Origin: JAAFHI01 sp039793685
Lineage (GTDB): Bacteria; Acidobacteriota; Blastocatellia; Chloracidobacteriales; Chloracidobacteriaceae
Reading direction: 5' to 3'
Assembly (NCBI GenBank): GCA_039793685.1
Contig: JBDRAL010000100.1
Coordinates: 1-64,000, forward strand
Length of the DNA: 64,000 nucleotides
Part shown: positions 9,308-20,121 of the stretch, piece by piece
Numbering within the stretch: the first letter of the stretch is position 1
Layout: each line of letters opens with the position of its first letter
Notes under the pieces: generated by a model
Told to the model about the DNA's origin: nothing
What the model saw: only the letters and a program-made list of their open reading frames with translations
Databases searched by the model: none
Program-made: the position numbers and the translations under genes

Positions 9308-11344
9308 ATGCCCCATCGTCTCCGCGCGCTCGCCGTTTCCTCTCCGCTCGCCGCCTTCCTCGACGGGACGCAGTCGAATGTCGCCAACAATTTTCTGCTC
9401 GGCCTGCTGCGCGACATTCCGGACGCGCTGTTGCTGGTTGATGGTCATGGGCGCGTCGTTTTTTACAATCTCGCCGCCGAACAGCTTTTTGGAAAAACCG
9501 AAACCGGCGAGTTCCCGCCGCAGTTCGAAATACTGCTGCCGACTCCGGAAACGTTCGGAATCGCCGAACTGCATAGCCTGATGGAGCCGAGCGACTGCGT
9601 TCGCAATCATGAAATGCAGATGCGGGGGGCGGATCGGCGGACGCTCGACGTTCTCGTTTCACTGACCGCCATTCGTGACGCGATGGGGCGGATGCTCGGG
9701 TTTTCCGCCGTGGTGCTGGATGTTTCGAACATCAAGGAAAGCGAAAAACGAATTGCCCGCCGCACCGCGCAGCTTTTTGCGCTCAATACCATCGCCGAGG
9801 CCGTGAGCGAGTTGCCGGGGTTGCGGACGCTGCTGGACCGGGTTCTCGACGCCGTGTTTCGCGTGACCGATGTCGAGGCCGGGTGCATTCATCTGGTGGA
9901 CGATGAAGACGAATCCCTGACCATCGCGGCCCAGCGGGGATTGACCGAGGGCGCGCTCGAACTGATGGAGCGTTTCGAGGCCGGGGAAGGCGTCATCGGT
10001 CGGACATCGGTGTTGGGGGAAGCGTTGTTCGTGGCCGACACGGCGAGCGACCGGCGGCTCGTTCATCGCAATCTGTCGGAAGTCCGCATCGGGGCGCTGG
10101 CGTCCGTGCCGCTCATCGCGGTGGACGGCGTGCGCGGCGTGCTGACGCTCTTTCACGCCGAGCCGCATGATTTCACCCCGCATGAACAGGGGATGCTGGC
10201 CGCCATCGGGCGGCAGGTCGGCGTCGCGCTCGAACACATGCGGCTGTTTGAGGACGTGACCAGCGCGCGGCGCGAGTGGGAGCAGACGTTCGAGGCCATG
10301 ACCGACGGCGTTTCGATTCATTCGACTTCCGGCAAAATCCGCCGGGTCAATCGGGCGCTCGCGAACCTGTTCGGGACCGCGCCCGACGCGCTCATCGGCA
10401 TTCGCTGCTGCGAGCTGTATCACGGCGCGAAGAAGCCGCATCCGAACTGCACCATCATGCGGACCGTTACCGAGCGGCAGGGCCAGCGGGTCGAACTGCG
10501 CGACCGCGCGCGCGGTCGCGTGCTGCGCGTGACGACCGACCCGGTCATCGGCGTCAACGGACGCATCACCGGCGTCGTCTGCACCACGCGCGACATCACG
10601 TCCGAAAAACTGCTTGAAAACCGGGTCATTCAGCAGGAACGGATTTCCGCCATCGGCGAACTGGCGGCGGGCATCGCTCACGAAGTCGGCACGCCGCTCA
10701 ACATCATTTCCGCGAACGTCGAATATCTTTTGAAACAGCGGAAAGTCGAAGACGGGCGCGAGGAACTCGAAGCCATCCGTGAGCAGTCGCAGGGGATCGC
10801 CGCGCTGGTTCATCAACTGCTCGACTTCGCGCGCGACCGGGCGCCCGAGTTCGCGCCGGTCAATCTCAACCACCTCATCGAGCGGACGCTGGGCTTGCTG
10901 GCCCATACGCTCGGACGCGCCGACATTACCGTTCGACAGGACCTCGCGCCCTACGTTCCGACCATCGACGGCGACGCGACGTTGCTCCAGCAGGTACTGT
11001 TCAACCTTATCAAGAACGCAAGTCAGGCGATGGAGGAAACCTTCGACGCCCCGCGCGAGCTGTTTATCGCGACCGACAGCGCGTTTCTGCCGACCGAGGA
11101 TTTCGCCGCGCCGCATGTGGTGGTGACGATTCGTGACACCGGACCGGGTATTCCGATGGATGACCTTCCGCATATCACCAAACCGTTCTTCACCACCAAG
11201 GCCGAAGGCGGAACCGGCCTCGGCCTCGCCATCAGCCGCAAGATCATCGAGCAGCACCACGGATTGATGACGATAGCCAATGGTCCGGTCGAGGGCGTCG
11301 TCGTGACGCTCCGCCTGCCGCTTTCACAGGAAAATCGGCGATAG
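9308..11344 (+). CDS. PAS-GAF-PAS sensor histidine kinase (NtrB-like)
   Basis: A soluble 678-residue kinase with no membrane segment. PAS domain (about 35-145), GAF domain (about 160-310), second PAS (about 320-430), then HisKA with the phospho-accepting His in GIAHEVGTPLN (near 457). The HATPase has N-box NLIKNASQAM (near 566), a DTGPGIP box and GTGLGLAIS. The second PAS has a Cys pair (RCCELYHGAKKPHPNC), suggestive of metal or redox sensing as in some NtrB-like kinases; this is inference. It is divergent from the NtrC-family gene and probably phosphorylates it. Confidence 0.92.
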   Translation: MPHRLRALAVSSPLAAFLDGTQSNVANNFLLGLLRDIPDALLLVDGHGRVVFYNLAAEQLFGKTETGEFPPQFEILLPTPETFGIAELHSLMEPSDCVRNHEMQMRGADRRTLDVLVSLTAIRDAMGRMLGFSAVVLDVSNIKESEKRIARRTAQLFALNTIAEAVSELPGLRTLLDRVLDAVFRVTDVEAGCIHLVDDEDESLTIAAQRGLTEGALELMERFEAGEGVIGRTSVLGEALFVADTASDRRLVHRNLSEVRIGALASVPLIAVDGVRGVLTLFHAEPHDFTPHEQGMLAAIGRQVGVALEHMRLFEDVTSARREWEQTFEAMTDGVSIHSTSGKIRRVNRALANLFGTAPDALIGIRCCELYHGAKKPHPNCTIMRTVTERQGQRVELRDRARGRVLRVTTDPVIGVNGRITGVVCTTRDITSEKLLENRVIQQERISAIGELAAGIAHEVGTPLNIISANVEYLLKQRKVEDGREELEAIREQSQGIAALVHQLLDFARDRAPEFAPVNLNHLIERTLGLLAHTLGRADITVRQDLAPYVPTIDGDATLLQQVLFNLIKNASQAMEETFDAPRELFIATDSAFLPTEDFAAPHVVVTIRDTGPGIPMDDLPHITKPFFTTKAEGGTGLGLAISRKIIEQHHGLMTIANGPVEGVVVTLRLPLSQENRR

Positions 11345-11521
11345 CCGGACCCCCGAAAACCACTGAATTTTTTATAAGTTGCTAGGCGATGACGAAGCCG
11401 GCCCGGATTCGTTACACTGAGGTGTTTCTCCGTCACCCGATGTCCCTGCCCGATCTCGAGCGCAGCCCCCCGCGCTGGCGCCTCTGCCAGTAACTTCATG
11501 TGTGTCGGTAACGAGGCGACG

Positions 11522-13858
11522 ATGGAAGCCATCCCCGATATCAATGAGGAGTTGCGGCGACTCCGGGAAGAAAATGCCGCACTTTCGGAAAAGCTTCAGG
11601 CCGTCAATTTTCTGTTTGAACGCAACCCGCTGGCCTGTTTCATTCTGGACGGCGAGACGTTGCAAATTCTGGACGCCAACGACTCAGCGGTTCAGAAATA
11701 CGGGTATTCGCGCGAAGAATTCCTTCAAATGACCACGAAGGATTTGCGCCCGGTTCAGGAAATCCCGAAATATCTCGCCTATATCCGGTCCGAACAGAGC
11801 CGAAAGGGTATTTTCAAGGGTGAATGGCTTCATCAGACGAAGGATGGCCGGATACTTCATGTCGAAGTCTTCTCCAATGTGTTCGACTATCACGGGCGCT
11901 CCGCCCGGTTGATTGCCGTCCATGACCATACCGAGCGAAAACAGGCGGAACAGGCTTTGCGCGAGGAAGAACAGCGTCTGCGACTCGCGCTGGAGTCGAA
12001 TCAGCTCGGTATTTTTGATTGGAACCTGGTGACCGGAAAGCTGATCTGGAATGAGTGCCTGGCAACCATTTACGGCCTGAAGCTTGAGGAATTCGACGGG
12101 GCTTACGATTCCTTCCGCCGCCGCGTTCATCCCGACGACATCGAACAGGTCGAATGGGAAATGAACGAGGCCCTTCGACATCGCACGCAGTTCAGGAATT
12201 TCTGTCGCATCATCCTGCCGGACGGGACCATCCGGTTCATTCAGGGAAACGGGTGTTATTTCTTCGAGGGGGATACGCCCGTCCGGACGCTGGGTGTGGT
12301 GCGCGATGTGACGGACGAGGTGGCCGCGCGCCAAAAACTGGACGAACTCGACCGTTTCAACACCGCGCTGGTGGAAAACACGCCGTCTCCGATTTTCGCC
12401 ACCGACCGGGAAGGTCGCCATATTGTGGCGAACCGGAAATGGGAGGAAATGTTCGGGATGCCGCGCGCGCAGGCACTCGGGAAGAACCTCGACGAATTGT
12501 TCTCCGTCACTGACGCCCAGCGGTTTCACGAAACCAATCGCCGGGTTTTCGAAACCGGCAAAACCTTTCATTTTGAGGAAACGATCGACACCATCCTTGG
12601 GCGGCGGGTCCTTCAAACGCACAAGTTCCCCGTGTTCAATGAGGAAGGGGGCGTACGGGCCGTGGCCGGCATCGCGATTGATATCACCGAGTTGCGCCAG
12701 CTTCAGGAAGAACAGATCCGAAACAGCAAACTGGAGGCGGTCGGTCGCCTCGCGGGCGGTATCGCGCACGACTTCAACAATCTCCTCGTGACGGTTCTGG
12801 GCAACGTCTCACTCACCCGACAGATGATGGAAAGTGACCCGCGTATTGATCGGAGACTGGCAACCGTCGAGCGGGCCTGCCGCCGCGCCGCCGGTCTGAC
12901 ACAGCAACTGCTGACTTTTGCCAGAGGGGGAAGCCCGGTCAGGTCCGCCACGTCGTTGCCCGAACTGATTCAGGAAACCGTCGAGTTCGCGTTACTGGGG
13001 ACCGGCATTCAGGCGGAGTACCGCTTCCCGGAAGATCTGCGGAACGGTCATATCGACTCCGGACAGATCGGTCAGGTGTTCCAGAATCTTACGCTCAATG
13101 CCCGCGATGCCATGCCCGAAGGCGGGCGCATCCGGATTTCCGCGTCAAATGTGATCATCGACGATTCAGAACGGATGAATCCCGGAACGTATATCCGTCT
13201 GATGTTCGAAGACACTGGCGAGGGAATGGGCGAAGAGGAACTCAAAAACCTGTTCGAACCCTATTTCACGACCAAAAGTACCGGTAACGGCCTCGGCCTG
13301 GCCGTGGTGCAGTCGATTGTCACGCGTCATGACGGACATATCGCGGTTGCTTCACGAAAAGGTCAGGGAACCGTGTTTACGATCCATCTCCCCGCTTCCT
13401 CCGAGACGCAAACAGATGACGGCGCGGAAGTCATTCAAAAAAACGATGTCGATGATTCGTCTTTTTCCGGAATGCGCATCCTGGTGATGGACGACGAGGC
13501 CGATATCCTGTCGTTTCTTGAAGATTCCCTGACGGACATGGGGTTTCAGGTAACGGCGGTTGAAAACGGGGAAGCCGCACTCGAAGCATTTTCGGCTATT
13601 CAAAAGGCCGGGCGTCGATTTCATCTGGGAATTTTTGATGTGACCGTTCGTGGAGGAATGGGTGGCCGGGAAACGCTCCAGAATATCCTCCGCACCGAGC
13701 CTTCGTTTCGGGCAATCGTGGCAAGTGGTTTTTCGAATGACGGAATTGTTGCCAATCATCATTCATTCGGGTTTCGAGCCGCCCTTGCGAAACCTTTTTC
13801 CATTGATGATCTGCGTCAGACGGTCCTGTCGGTCCTCGGCCTGAAAATCGCTTCCTAA
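11522..13858 (+). CDS. PAS hybrid histidine kinase with C-terminal receiver
   Basis: A cytoplasmic hybrid kinase of 778 residues from the ATG at 11522, which has GAGG upstream; an in-frame ATG at 11498 lacks one. A short N-terminal coiled coil precedes three PAS domains (about 25-145, 150-275 and 285-400). HisKA has the His in GIAHDFNN (near 414), then a HATPase (about 510-630, GNGLGLAVV). The C-terminal receiver (about 655-775) has acidic patch DDE and phospho-Asp in GIFDVTV (near 703). GIAHDFNN is the H-box type common in hybrid kinases that phosphorylate their own receiver. No partner regulator lies alongside. Confidence 0.9.
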   Translation: MEAIPDINEELRRLREENAALSEKLQAVNFLFERNPLACFILDGETLQILDANDSAVQKYGYSREEFLQMTTKDLRPVQEIPKYLAYIRSEQSRKGIFKGEWLHQTKDGRILHVEVFSNVFDYHGRSARLIAVHDHTERKQAEQALREEEQRLRLALESNQLGIFDWNLVTGKLIWNECLATIYGLKLEEFDGAYDSFRRRVHPDDIEQVEWEMNEALRHRTQFRNFCRIILPDGTIRFIQGNGCYFFEGDTPVRTLGVVRDVTDEVAARQKLDELDRFNTALVENTPSPIFATDREGRHIVANRKWEEMFGMPRAQALGKNLDELFSVTDAQRFHETNRRVFETGKTFHFEETIDTILGRRVLQTHKFPVFNEEGGVRAVAGIAIDITELRQLQEEQIRNSKLEAVGRLAGGIAHDFNNLLVTVLGNVSLTRQMMESDPRIDRRLATVERACRRAAGLTQQLLTFARGGSPVRSATSLPELIQETVEFALLGTGIQAEYRFPEDLRNGHIDSGQIGQVFQNLTLNARDAMPEGGRIRISASNVIIDDSERMNPGTYIRLMFEDTGEGMGEEELKNLFEPYFTTKSTGNGLGLAVVQSIVTRHDGHIAVASRKGQGTVFTIHLPASSETQTDDGAEVIQKNDVDDSSFSGMRILVMDDEADILSFLEDSLTDMGFQVTAVENGEAALEAFSAIQKAGRRFHLGIFDVTVRGGMGGRETLQNILRTEPSFRAIVASGFSNDGIVANHHSFGFRAALAKPFSIDDLRQTVLSVLGLKIAS

Positions 13859-13932
13859 AGTCAGGGGGAGCGCTCGGACCAGAGACGTTCGATTGTGTCC
13901 GACCAATGAAGAAAGGCACTCGAAACCTGGGC

Positions 13933-14180
13933 TAGAGCGGTTTTCATTTGTTGCGACCCTCCCGCCGAGATGTGAATGGCGAACAAATTGGATATAGCCC
14001 ACGTCCGCAGCGCTTTGGCGAGGACGTGGGGAATCGTGTGAAACCATTGATTTCGTTGAGTTTCGCGGCGAAACATGTTTCCCGTTGCCTCGCGAATAAC
14101 GCTGCGGCTACGGGCTATGTCCAATATTCCACCCACCCACGCGGCTGTGAATCAGTCGCGCACAAACGTAAGCCGCTCTA
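13933..14180. mobile_element. candidate MITE, 248 bp with terminal and internal inverted repeats
   Basis: The ends read TAGAGCGGTTTTCATTTGT at 13933 and, as its imperfect reverse complement, ACAAACGTAAGCCGCTCTA ending at 14180. A second inverted pair lies inside: TTGGATATAGCCCACGTCCGC near 13988 against GCGGCTACGGGCTATGTCCAA near 14105-14125. TA at both tips would fit a TA target duplication, as for IS630/Tc1-type elements. It has no coding capacity and fills the 319-base gap between the hybrid kinase and ogt. Its right tip supplies the stop codon of ogt (14178-14180). Confidence 0.5.
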
Positions 14181-14675
14181 AAACAGCGACGGTCGGGTCA
14201 CGCTCCGCTCAAGCGAGAGCAGTGCTTCCTTGCGCGGCAATCCGCCGCCGTAACCGGTCAGACTTCCGTTTGAACCGATGACCCGATGACACGGCACGAT
14301 GATCGAAATCGGGTTGCGTCCGTTGGCGAGGCCGACCGCGCGCGAGGCGTTGGGATTGCCGATTTTGCGGGCGAGTTCGCCGTACGACATCGTTACGCCG
14401 AACGGAATGTCGAGCAGCGCCTTCCAGACCTCCTTTTGAAATTCCGTCCCGTGCATGGCCAGCGGAAGATCGAATTCCGCCCGCTTGCCCGCGAAATATT
14501 CCGCGAGTTGCCGTTTCGTTTCTGGGAACGGCGCCGCTTCATCATCAAAACGGCTTGAACAGTCGAGCGCCGGGCCGTATTTCGGCTCTTCCATGTAAAG
14601 GCCGGTCAGCGCCGTCCCGTCGGACGTCAGTAAAAGTCGGCCAATCGTGCTTTCGAAATAGCTGTGGTAGTTCAT
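14178..14675 (-). CDS. ogt: methylated-DNA--protein-cysteine methyltransferase
   Basis: A 165-residue suicide alkyltransferase that removes methyl groups from O6-methylguanine. The active-site motif IIVPCHRVI is intact, as are the helix-turn-helix arginine-finger region (MSYGELARKIGNPNASRAVG) and the Asn-hinge NGRNP. The chosen ATG at 14675 overlaps the stop of the upstream ada-alkA gene by four bases (ATGA), implying translational coupling; the frame extends 20 codons further but inside that gene. The stop codon is part of the MITE-like tip, so the original C-terminus may have been altered. Confidence 0.93.
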   Translation of the reverse strand: MNYHSYFESTIGRLLLTSDGTALTGLYMEEPKYGPALDCSSRFDDEAAPFPETKRQLAEYFAGKRAEFDLPLAMHGTEFQKEVWKALLDIPFGVTMSYGELARKIGNPNASRAVGLANGRNPISIIVPCHRVIGSNGSLTGYGGGLPRKEALLSLERSVTRPSLF

Positions 14676-16102
14676 CCTTTGTTCTCCAGTGATTTCCAGA
14701 GGTGCATCGCGGCGTAGGCGCGCCATGGACGCCACGCTTCCGCCAGTTCCAGCACGCGTTTTTTATTCGTTTGGTTGAGCGCGGTGACGATGCCGAGATC
14801 GCCGTGAGGGAAGGCGTCGGGCCAGGCGAGGGCGCGCATCCCGATGTACTGCGCGGTCCAGTCGCCAATGCCCGGCAGGGATAAAAGTTTTTCAATCGTG
14901 GCCTCGACATCGGCGCGCGGTTCGAGCGTCAATTCGCCCGCCGCCACCGCGCCCGCGAGCGCCTGAATCGAACGCGCGCGGGTTTCGAGAATGCCGAGCG
15001 TGGTCAAATTCTCGACCTTCAACGACGCGACCGTTTGCGGCGTCGGGGTGAGGCGATTGAGGGCTTCAAACTTCGTTTCAATCGGTGCGCCGAAGGCTTG
15101 CGAGAAGCGTCCGGCGAGCGTGGTCGCGGCCTTGACGCTGACCTGTTGGCCGAGAATCGCGCGGACAGCGACTTCAAATCCGTCGAACGCGCCGGGCACG
15201 CGCAGGCCCGGATGCGCGCTCGCGAGATCGCCGAGCCGTTCCGCGATGACGCTCGGCGCGGCGGTCAGATCGAACAGCCGCTTCACGCGCGCGAGCACCT
15301 GCCTGAGCGCGGGCGCGAGCGAGGTCGAAATTTCAACTTTCAACGCGGGCTTTTCATCCATCGGCGCGACCGCGATCCAGCCGGTGTATTTCCCGATGGA
15401 AACGGTCCGCAGGTAACGATTGCCGTCAACCGCCTCCACGCCGCCGACGGTTCTTCTTCCCAAAAAATCGAGGAGCGAATTCCAATCGAATGGCGGCCGG
15501 TAGGCCAGTTCGCAGAAAAACGATTCGCGTTGAACTTCGGTCGTCCGCGATTTCCGCAGATCGGTCGGATTCAGGCGATATCGTTCCTTGAACAGGGCGT
15601 TGAACCGCCGCAGGCTTGAAAAACCGCTCGCGAACGCCACGTCGATGACCGACATGTCGGTATCGGTCAGCAGCCGCTTGGCGAGCAGCAGTCGCTGCGT
15701 CTGGGCGAGTTCAATCGGCGTGACGCCGAATTCGCGTTCGACCACGCGGCGCAGATGGCGGTCGCTGACGCCGAGTTCGGCGGCGATTTCGGAAAAACTG
15801 AGGTCGGTGGTGTCGCCGTCCTCGATGCGGTCGGCGACGGCGGCGGCGAGTCGGCTCACCGCGTCGATGCGGGCGTTGCCGGGGGCGAGTTCGGGACGAC
15901 AGCGCAAACAGGGGCGAAAGCCCGCGTGTTCAGCCGCCGCCGCGCTCGGGTAAAAGGTACAGCGGTCGCGCCGGGGCGTTTTCGCGGTACAGACCGTCCG
16001 GCAGTAAATGCCGGTCGTTGAGACGCCGACGTAAAACACTCCGTCGAAACGCGGGTCATGCGTCAGCAGCGCCTGATAGCAATGTTCGGTGTCGTAGTTC
16101 AT
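14672..16102 (-). CDS. Ada-AlkA fusion: methyl-phosphotriester sensor, AraC domain and 3-methyladenine glycosylase
   Basis: A 476-residue three-part alkylation-response protein. The N-terminal Ada zinc domain has its four Cys (CRTVC, then CLRC) and HTH-AraC follows (about 90-190). The AlkA N-terminal domain and HhH-GPD glycosylase come next (LPGIGDWTAQYIGMRAL, with the catalytic Asp in PHGDLG near residue 455). It is translated together with ogt, so sensing, transcription and both repair chemistries are in one unit. ATG 16102 was chosen because the Ada domain starts there; an in-frame ATG 18 codons upstream has no better ribosome site. Confidence 0.9.
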   Translation of the reverse strand: MNYDTEHCYQALLTHDPRFDGVFYVGVSTTGIYCRTVCTAKTPRRDRCTFYPSAAAAEHAGFRPCLRCRPELAPGNARIDAVSRLAAAVADRIEDGDTTDLSFSEIAAELGVSDRHLRRVVEREFGVTPIELAQTQRLLLAKRLLTDTDMSVIDVAFASGFSSLRRFNALFKERYRLNPTDLRKSRTTEVQRESFFCELAYRPPFDWNSLLDFLGRRTVGGVEAVDGNRYLRTVSIGKYTGWIAVAPMDEKPALKVEISTSLAPALRQVLARVKRLFDLTAAPSVIAERLGDLASAHPGLRVPGAFDGFEVAVRAILGQQVSVKAATTLAGRFSQAFGAPIETKFEALNRLTPTPQTVASLKVENLTTLGILETRARSIQALAGAVAAGELTLEPRADVEATIEKLLSLPGIGDWTAQYIGMRALAWPDAFPHGDLGIVTALNQTNKKRVLELAEAWRPWRAYAAMHLWKSLENKG

Positions 16103-16180
16103 ACGCCGGGTTATAGCCGATGAATTTCGGCCATACTCGCCGTTTTCGGACATCAAAGCAAAACCGTTTTTTTTCTTTTT

Positions 16181-16270
16181 TTCACCACGGAGACGCAGAG
16201 TTCACACAGAGGACCACAGAGTTTTTCCTCTCCGTGAATCTCTGTGACTCCTCCATGTCTCTGTGGTGAA
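16181..16270. repeat. inverted-repeat element, TTCACCACGGAGAC family
   Basis: TTCACCACGGAGACGCAGAG on the left pairs with the CTCTGTGACTCC...GTCTCTGTGGTGAA side on the right, with internal ACACAGAGGACCACAGAG units. It lies between the divergent ada-alkA and GWxTD genes. The same family is seen at 63664-63757. Confidence 0.8.
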
Positions 16271-16368
16271 AAAAAATCAGAAAACAAACCGTGAAATAAA
16301 CGAACCAAACCGGTTGTTCGCGGTGTAACGGGGTATCCAATCCATTTTCGAGAACATGCGAGGCGGAG

Positions 16369-18000
16369 ATGAGAAACCCTTCCACCTTCGGACGCCAGTG
16401 CCGTGGCATCGGACTGGCCGCGCTTTTCCTTGCGGGAACCACCATTGGCGTGGTTGCCAAGCCGATTCCACAAAATCCGAAACCGAAAAAGCCTGGAAAG
16501 GAAGCCTTCGAAGCGCTCAAGAAATGGGCCGACGGTGAAGTCCGGAGCATTCTCCGGCCCGATGAAATCGCCGCGTTCAAAAAACTGACAACGGATGAAG
16601 AACGCGAGGAATTCATCGAGTTCATCTGGCACCTTCGCGACCCGGACCCGGACACGCCGGAAAACGAATATCGCGAGGAATTCTATCGGCGCGTCGCCTA
16701 TGCCAATGAAAAGTTCACTTCGGGGAAACCCGGCTGGCTGTCGGATCGGGGGCGCATCTACATCACCTGGGGGCCGCCGGACAGCATCGAGTCGCACCCG
16801 GCGGGCGGGCCGTACGAGCGTCCCAGCTACGAGGGTGGCGGTTCGACTTCGACTTTTCCCTTTGAAGTCTGGTTCTATCGCCACCTCGAAGGCATCGGCT
16901 CGGGGGTGGAAATCGAGTTCGTCGATCCGTCGGGCAGCGGGGAATACCGCATCGCGCAAAACGCTGATGAAAAAGACGCGCTGCTGTTCGTGCCAGGCGC
17001 GGGCGCAACGCTCGCGGAACAACTGGGGTTTTCAACCAAACCGCAGCGCCCCTTCTTTTCACCCGGAAACCGCAACAACGGACTTTTTCAGGGGCGCGAG
17101 CAGGATTCCGAATTTTCGCGGCTGGAGCGCAATTTCGGACTTCTTTCAAAAGCGCCCATCGTAAATGTTCGAGGAAAGGAATCGGTCGAGCAGTCGGTCG
17201 AGTTCGACGTGCTGCCGTTCGATGTCCGGACGGACTTCTTCCGCGCCGGTGACAGTTCAGTCGTCACCACCTTCACGTTTCTGTTCAACAATCAGGACCT
17301 CGGATTTCGTGATGAAAACGATGTGAAGAAAGCGCAGCTCAACATCTCCGTCCGCCTGACGGGATTGAGCGGCAAACGCCTGGGGGTGATCGAGGAATCG
17401 CCGGTCATTGCCTACCAGAACGCCCAGTTCGAGGCGGGCCGCTCGCAAAACTCGATTTTTCAGAAACGGGTGATGCTTCCGGCAGGGAACTACAAGGTGG
17501 ACGTGGTTGTGCGCGACGTGTCGAGCGGGCACATGGGCATCGTCAAACAGGGCTTCGAAGTGCCGAAGTATTCGAACGATTCGATGACGACGAGTTCGCT
17601 GGTTCTCGCCGACATCGTCGAGCCGATGAAGCAGGCGAGCGGGTCGTCGTTCATCATCGGTACGAACAAGGTCCGCCCGAGCGTCACGCAGCGGTTCAAA
17701 CGCATCCAGAATCTCGGGTTGTATTTGCAGGTCTACAACGTACAAATCGACCAGACCACGCTTCAGCCCGCGATTGACGTGGAATATGTGATTTCAAAAG
17801 CCGGAAAGGAAATCGCGCGTTTTAAGGAAGATGGAAAAGGCGGCGTGTCGGACCTGAGCGGCTACGGTCAGCAACTCGTCCTCGGACGAACGATTCCGCT
17901 CAAGGATTTCGAACCCGGCGCCTATGAAGTGCAGGTCATCCTCACCGACCGCGTCGCGCGAAAAACGCTCAGGCCGAAGACGCACTTCACGGTGGAATAA
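16369..18000 (+). CDS. GWxTD-domain secreted protein
   Basis: A 543-residue exported protein. A signal peptide (about residues 1-31, hydrophobic GIGLAALFLAGTTIGVVA) is followed by the GWxTD domain (about 40-190), here with GWLSDRGRIYITWGPPD in place of GW-x-T-D, then beta-rich sequence to the end. An AGGCGGAG ribosome site precedes the ATG. GWxTD proteins are frequent in Acidobacteriota and related phyla; their role is unknown. It is convergent with the aminopeptidase gene, with a large inverted-repeat element between. Confidence 0.85.
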   Translation: MRNPSTFGRQCRGIGLAALFLAGTTIGVVAKPIPQNPKPKKPGKEAFEALKKWADGEVRSILRPDEIAAFKKLTTDEEREEFIEFIWHLRDPDPDTPENEYREEFYRRVAYANEKFTSGKPGWLSDRGRIYITWGPPDSIESHPAGGPYERPSYEGGGSTSTFPFEVWFYRHLEGIGSGVEIEFVDPSGSGEYRIAQNADEKDALLFVPGAGATLAEQLGFSTKPQRPFFSPGNRNNGLFQGREQDSEFSRLERNFGLLSKAPIVNVRGKESVEQSVEFDVLPFDVRTDFFRAGDSSVVTTFTFLFNNQDLGFRDENDVKKAQLNISVRLTGLSGKRLGVIEESPVIAYQNAQFEAGRSQNSIFQKRVMLPAGNYKVDVVVRDVSSGHMGIVKQGFEVPKYSNDSMTTSSLVLADIVEPMKQASGSSFIIGTNKVRPSVTQRFKRIQNLGLYLQVYNVQIDQTTLQPAIDVEYVISKAGKEIARFKEDGKGGVSDLSGYGQQLVLGRTIPLKDFEPGAYEVQVILTDRVARKTLRPKTHFTVE

Positions 18001-18002
18001 AT

Positions 18003-18206
18003 AGTCTGGAGTCTGGAGTCTGGAGTCTGAAGTCAAAGCCAAAAACAAGACAAGGAGACTGGGAGACAAGGAGACCGGGAGAAAAAGGTTTGACTGGGAA
18101 ACCGTCCGACGGAACGTTCCTTGTCTCCTTGTCTCCTTGTCTCCTTGTCTATCAGTCTTGAGAGTCCGGATTTGACTCCAGACTCTCGACTCCAGACTCC
18201 AGACTG
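18003..18206. repeat. doubly nested inverted tandem-repeat element between convergent genes
   Basis: The outer arms are GTCTGGA heptamers on the left and the complementary CTCCAGA heptamers on the right. The inner arms are GACAAGGAGACTGGGAGACAAG-type units against CTTGTCTCCTTGTCTCCTTG. The element exactly fills the gap between the GWxTD stop and the aminopeptidase stop, a position suited to a bidirectional terminator. The outer heptamer is the same one that forms bases 1-124. Confidence 0.85.
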
Positions 18207-18212
18207 TTTTCC

Positions 18213-19610
<1,398 letters not shown>

Positions 19611-19624
19611 TTGGGATTACCTCG

Positions 19625-19688
19625 AAGATGAAGAATGCGGCGATGTTTTCAACCAATCGAAAATCGAAAATCTTCAATCGACAATTTT
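19625..19688. repeat. short repeat patch, AATCGAAAATCTTCAATC family
   Basis: AATCGAAAATCGAAAATCTTCAATCG near 19658, partly paired by the GAAGATGAAG side near 19625. The unit is the same as the arms of the element at 56671-56864. Confidence 0.6.
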
Positions 19689-20063
19689 CTACGAGAGATG
19701 CGCGTTGACCGCGTGGCGTTTGAGATCGTCAAGTGAAACGTACTTGAGCGCCTTTTCATGCGTGGCTTCGAGGACGACCGGCGGCGCGACGCCCGCGTCG
19801 AGGGCTTCCTTCCAGCGCGAGGCGCAGAGACACCAGCGGTCGCCCGGTTTGAGGCCGGGAAACCACGGATTCGGCGTCGAGAGGTCGTTGCCGCGGGCCT
19901 TGGTGTAGGCGAGAAATTCCTTCGTGACCATCGCGCAGACGACGTGCGAGCCGTGGTCGTCCGCGCCGGTTTTGCAGCAGCCGTCACGGTAGAAACCGGT
20001 CATCGGTGAGGTGCTGCACGATTCGAGAAGCGTGCCGAGAACGTTTTTCGCGGGAGCCGACAT
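19689..20063 (-). CDS. DUF2237 family protein
   Basis: A 124-residue protein of the DUF2237 family. The recognisable pattern runs NVLGTLLESCSTSPMTGFYRDGCC, then HVVCAMVTKEFLAYTKARGNDLSTP, then PGDRWCLCASRWKEAL. Conserved Cys and Asp residues are present. The family has no assigned function. The ATG at 20063 is used because homology begins there; the frame runs 27 codons further back through sequence resembling no protein. Confidence 0.85.
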   Translation of the reverse strand: MSAPAKNVLGTLLESCSTSPMTGFYRDGCCKTGADDHGSHVVCAMVTKEFLAYTKARGNDLSTPNPWFPGLKPGDRWCLCASRWKEALDAGVAPPVVLEATHEKALKYVSLDDLKRHAVNAHLS

Positions 20064-20090
20064 AGTAAAACGAGCGTTCCTCAGGTGGAT

Positions 20091-20121
20091 TTGAATAATT
20101 TCCGGGCGGATGCGGGATAAT
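20091..20121 (+). promoter_or_regulatory. weak candidate promoter for a plus-strand small RNA
   Basis: TTGAAT (20091-20096), a 19-base spacer, GATAAT (20116-20121). No gene follows on this strand, but a good terminator lies 60-95 bases downstream. The spacing is longer than ideal. Confidence 0.3.

Noticed and set aside
9659..11260. Long minus-strand open frame (533 codons)
   Set aside because: Antisense to the PAS-GAF kinase, whose domains are clear; composition is typical of a shadow frame.
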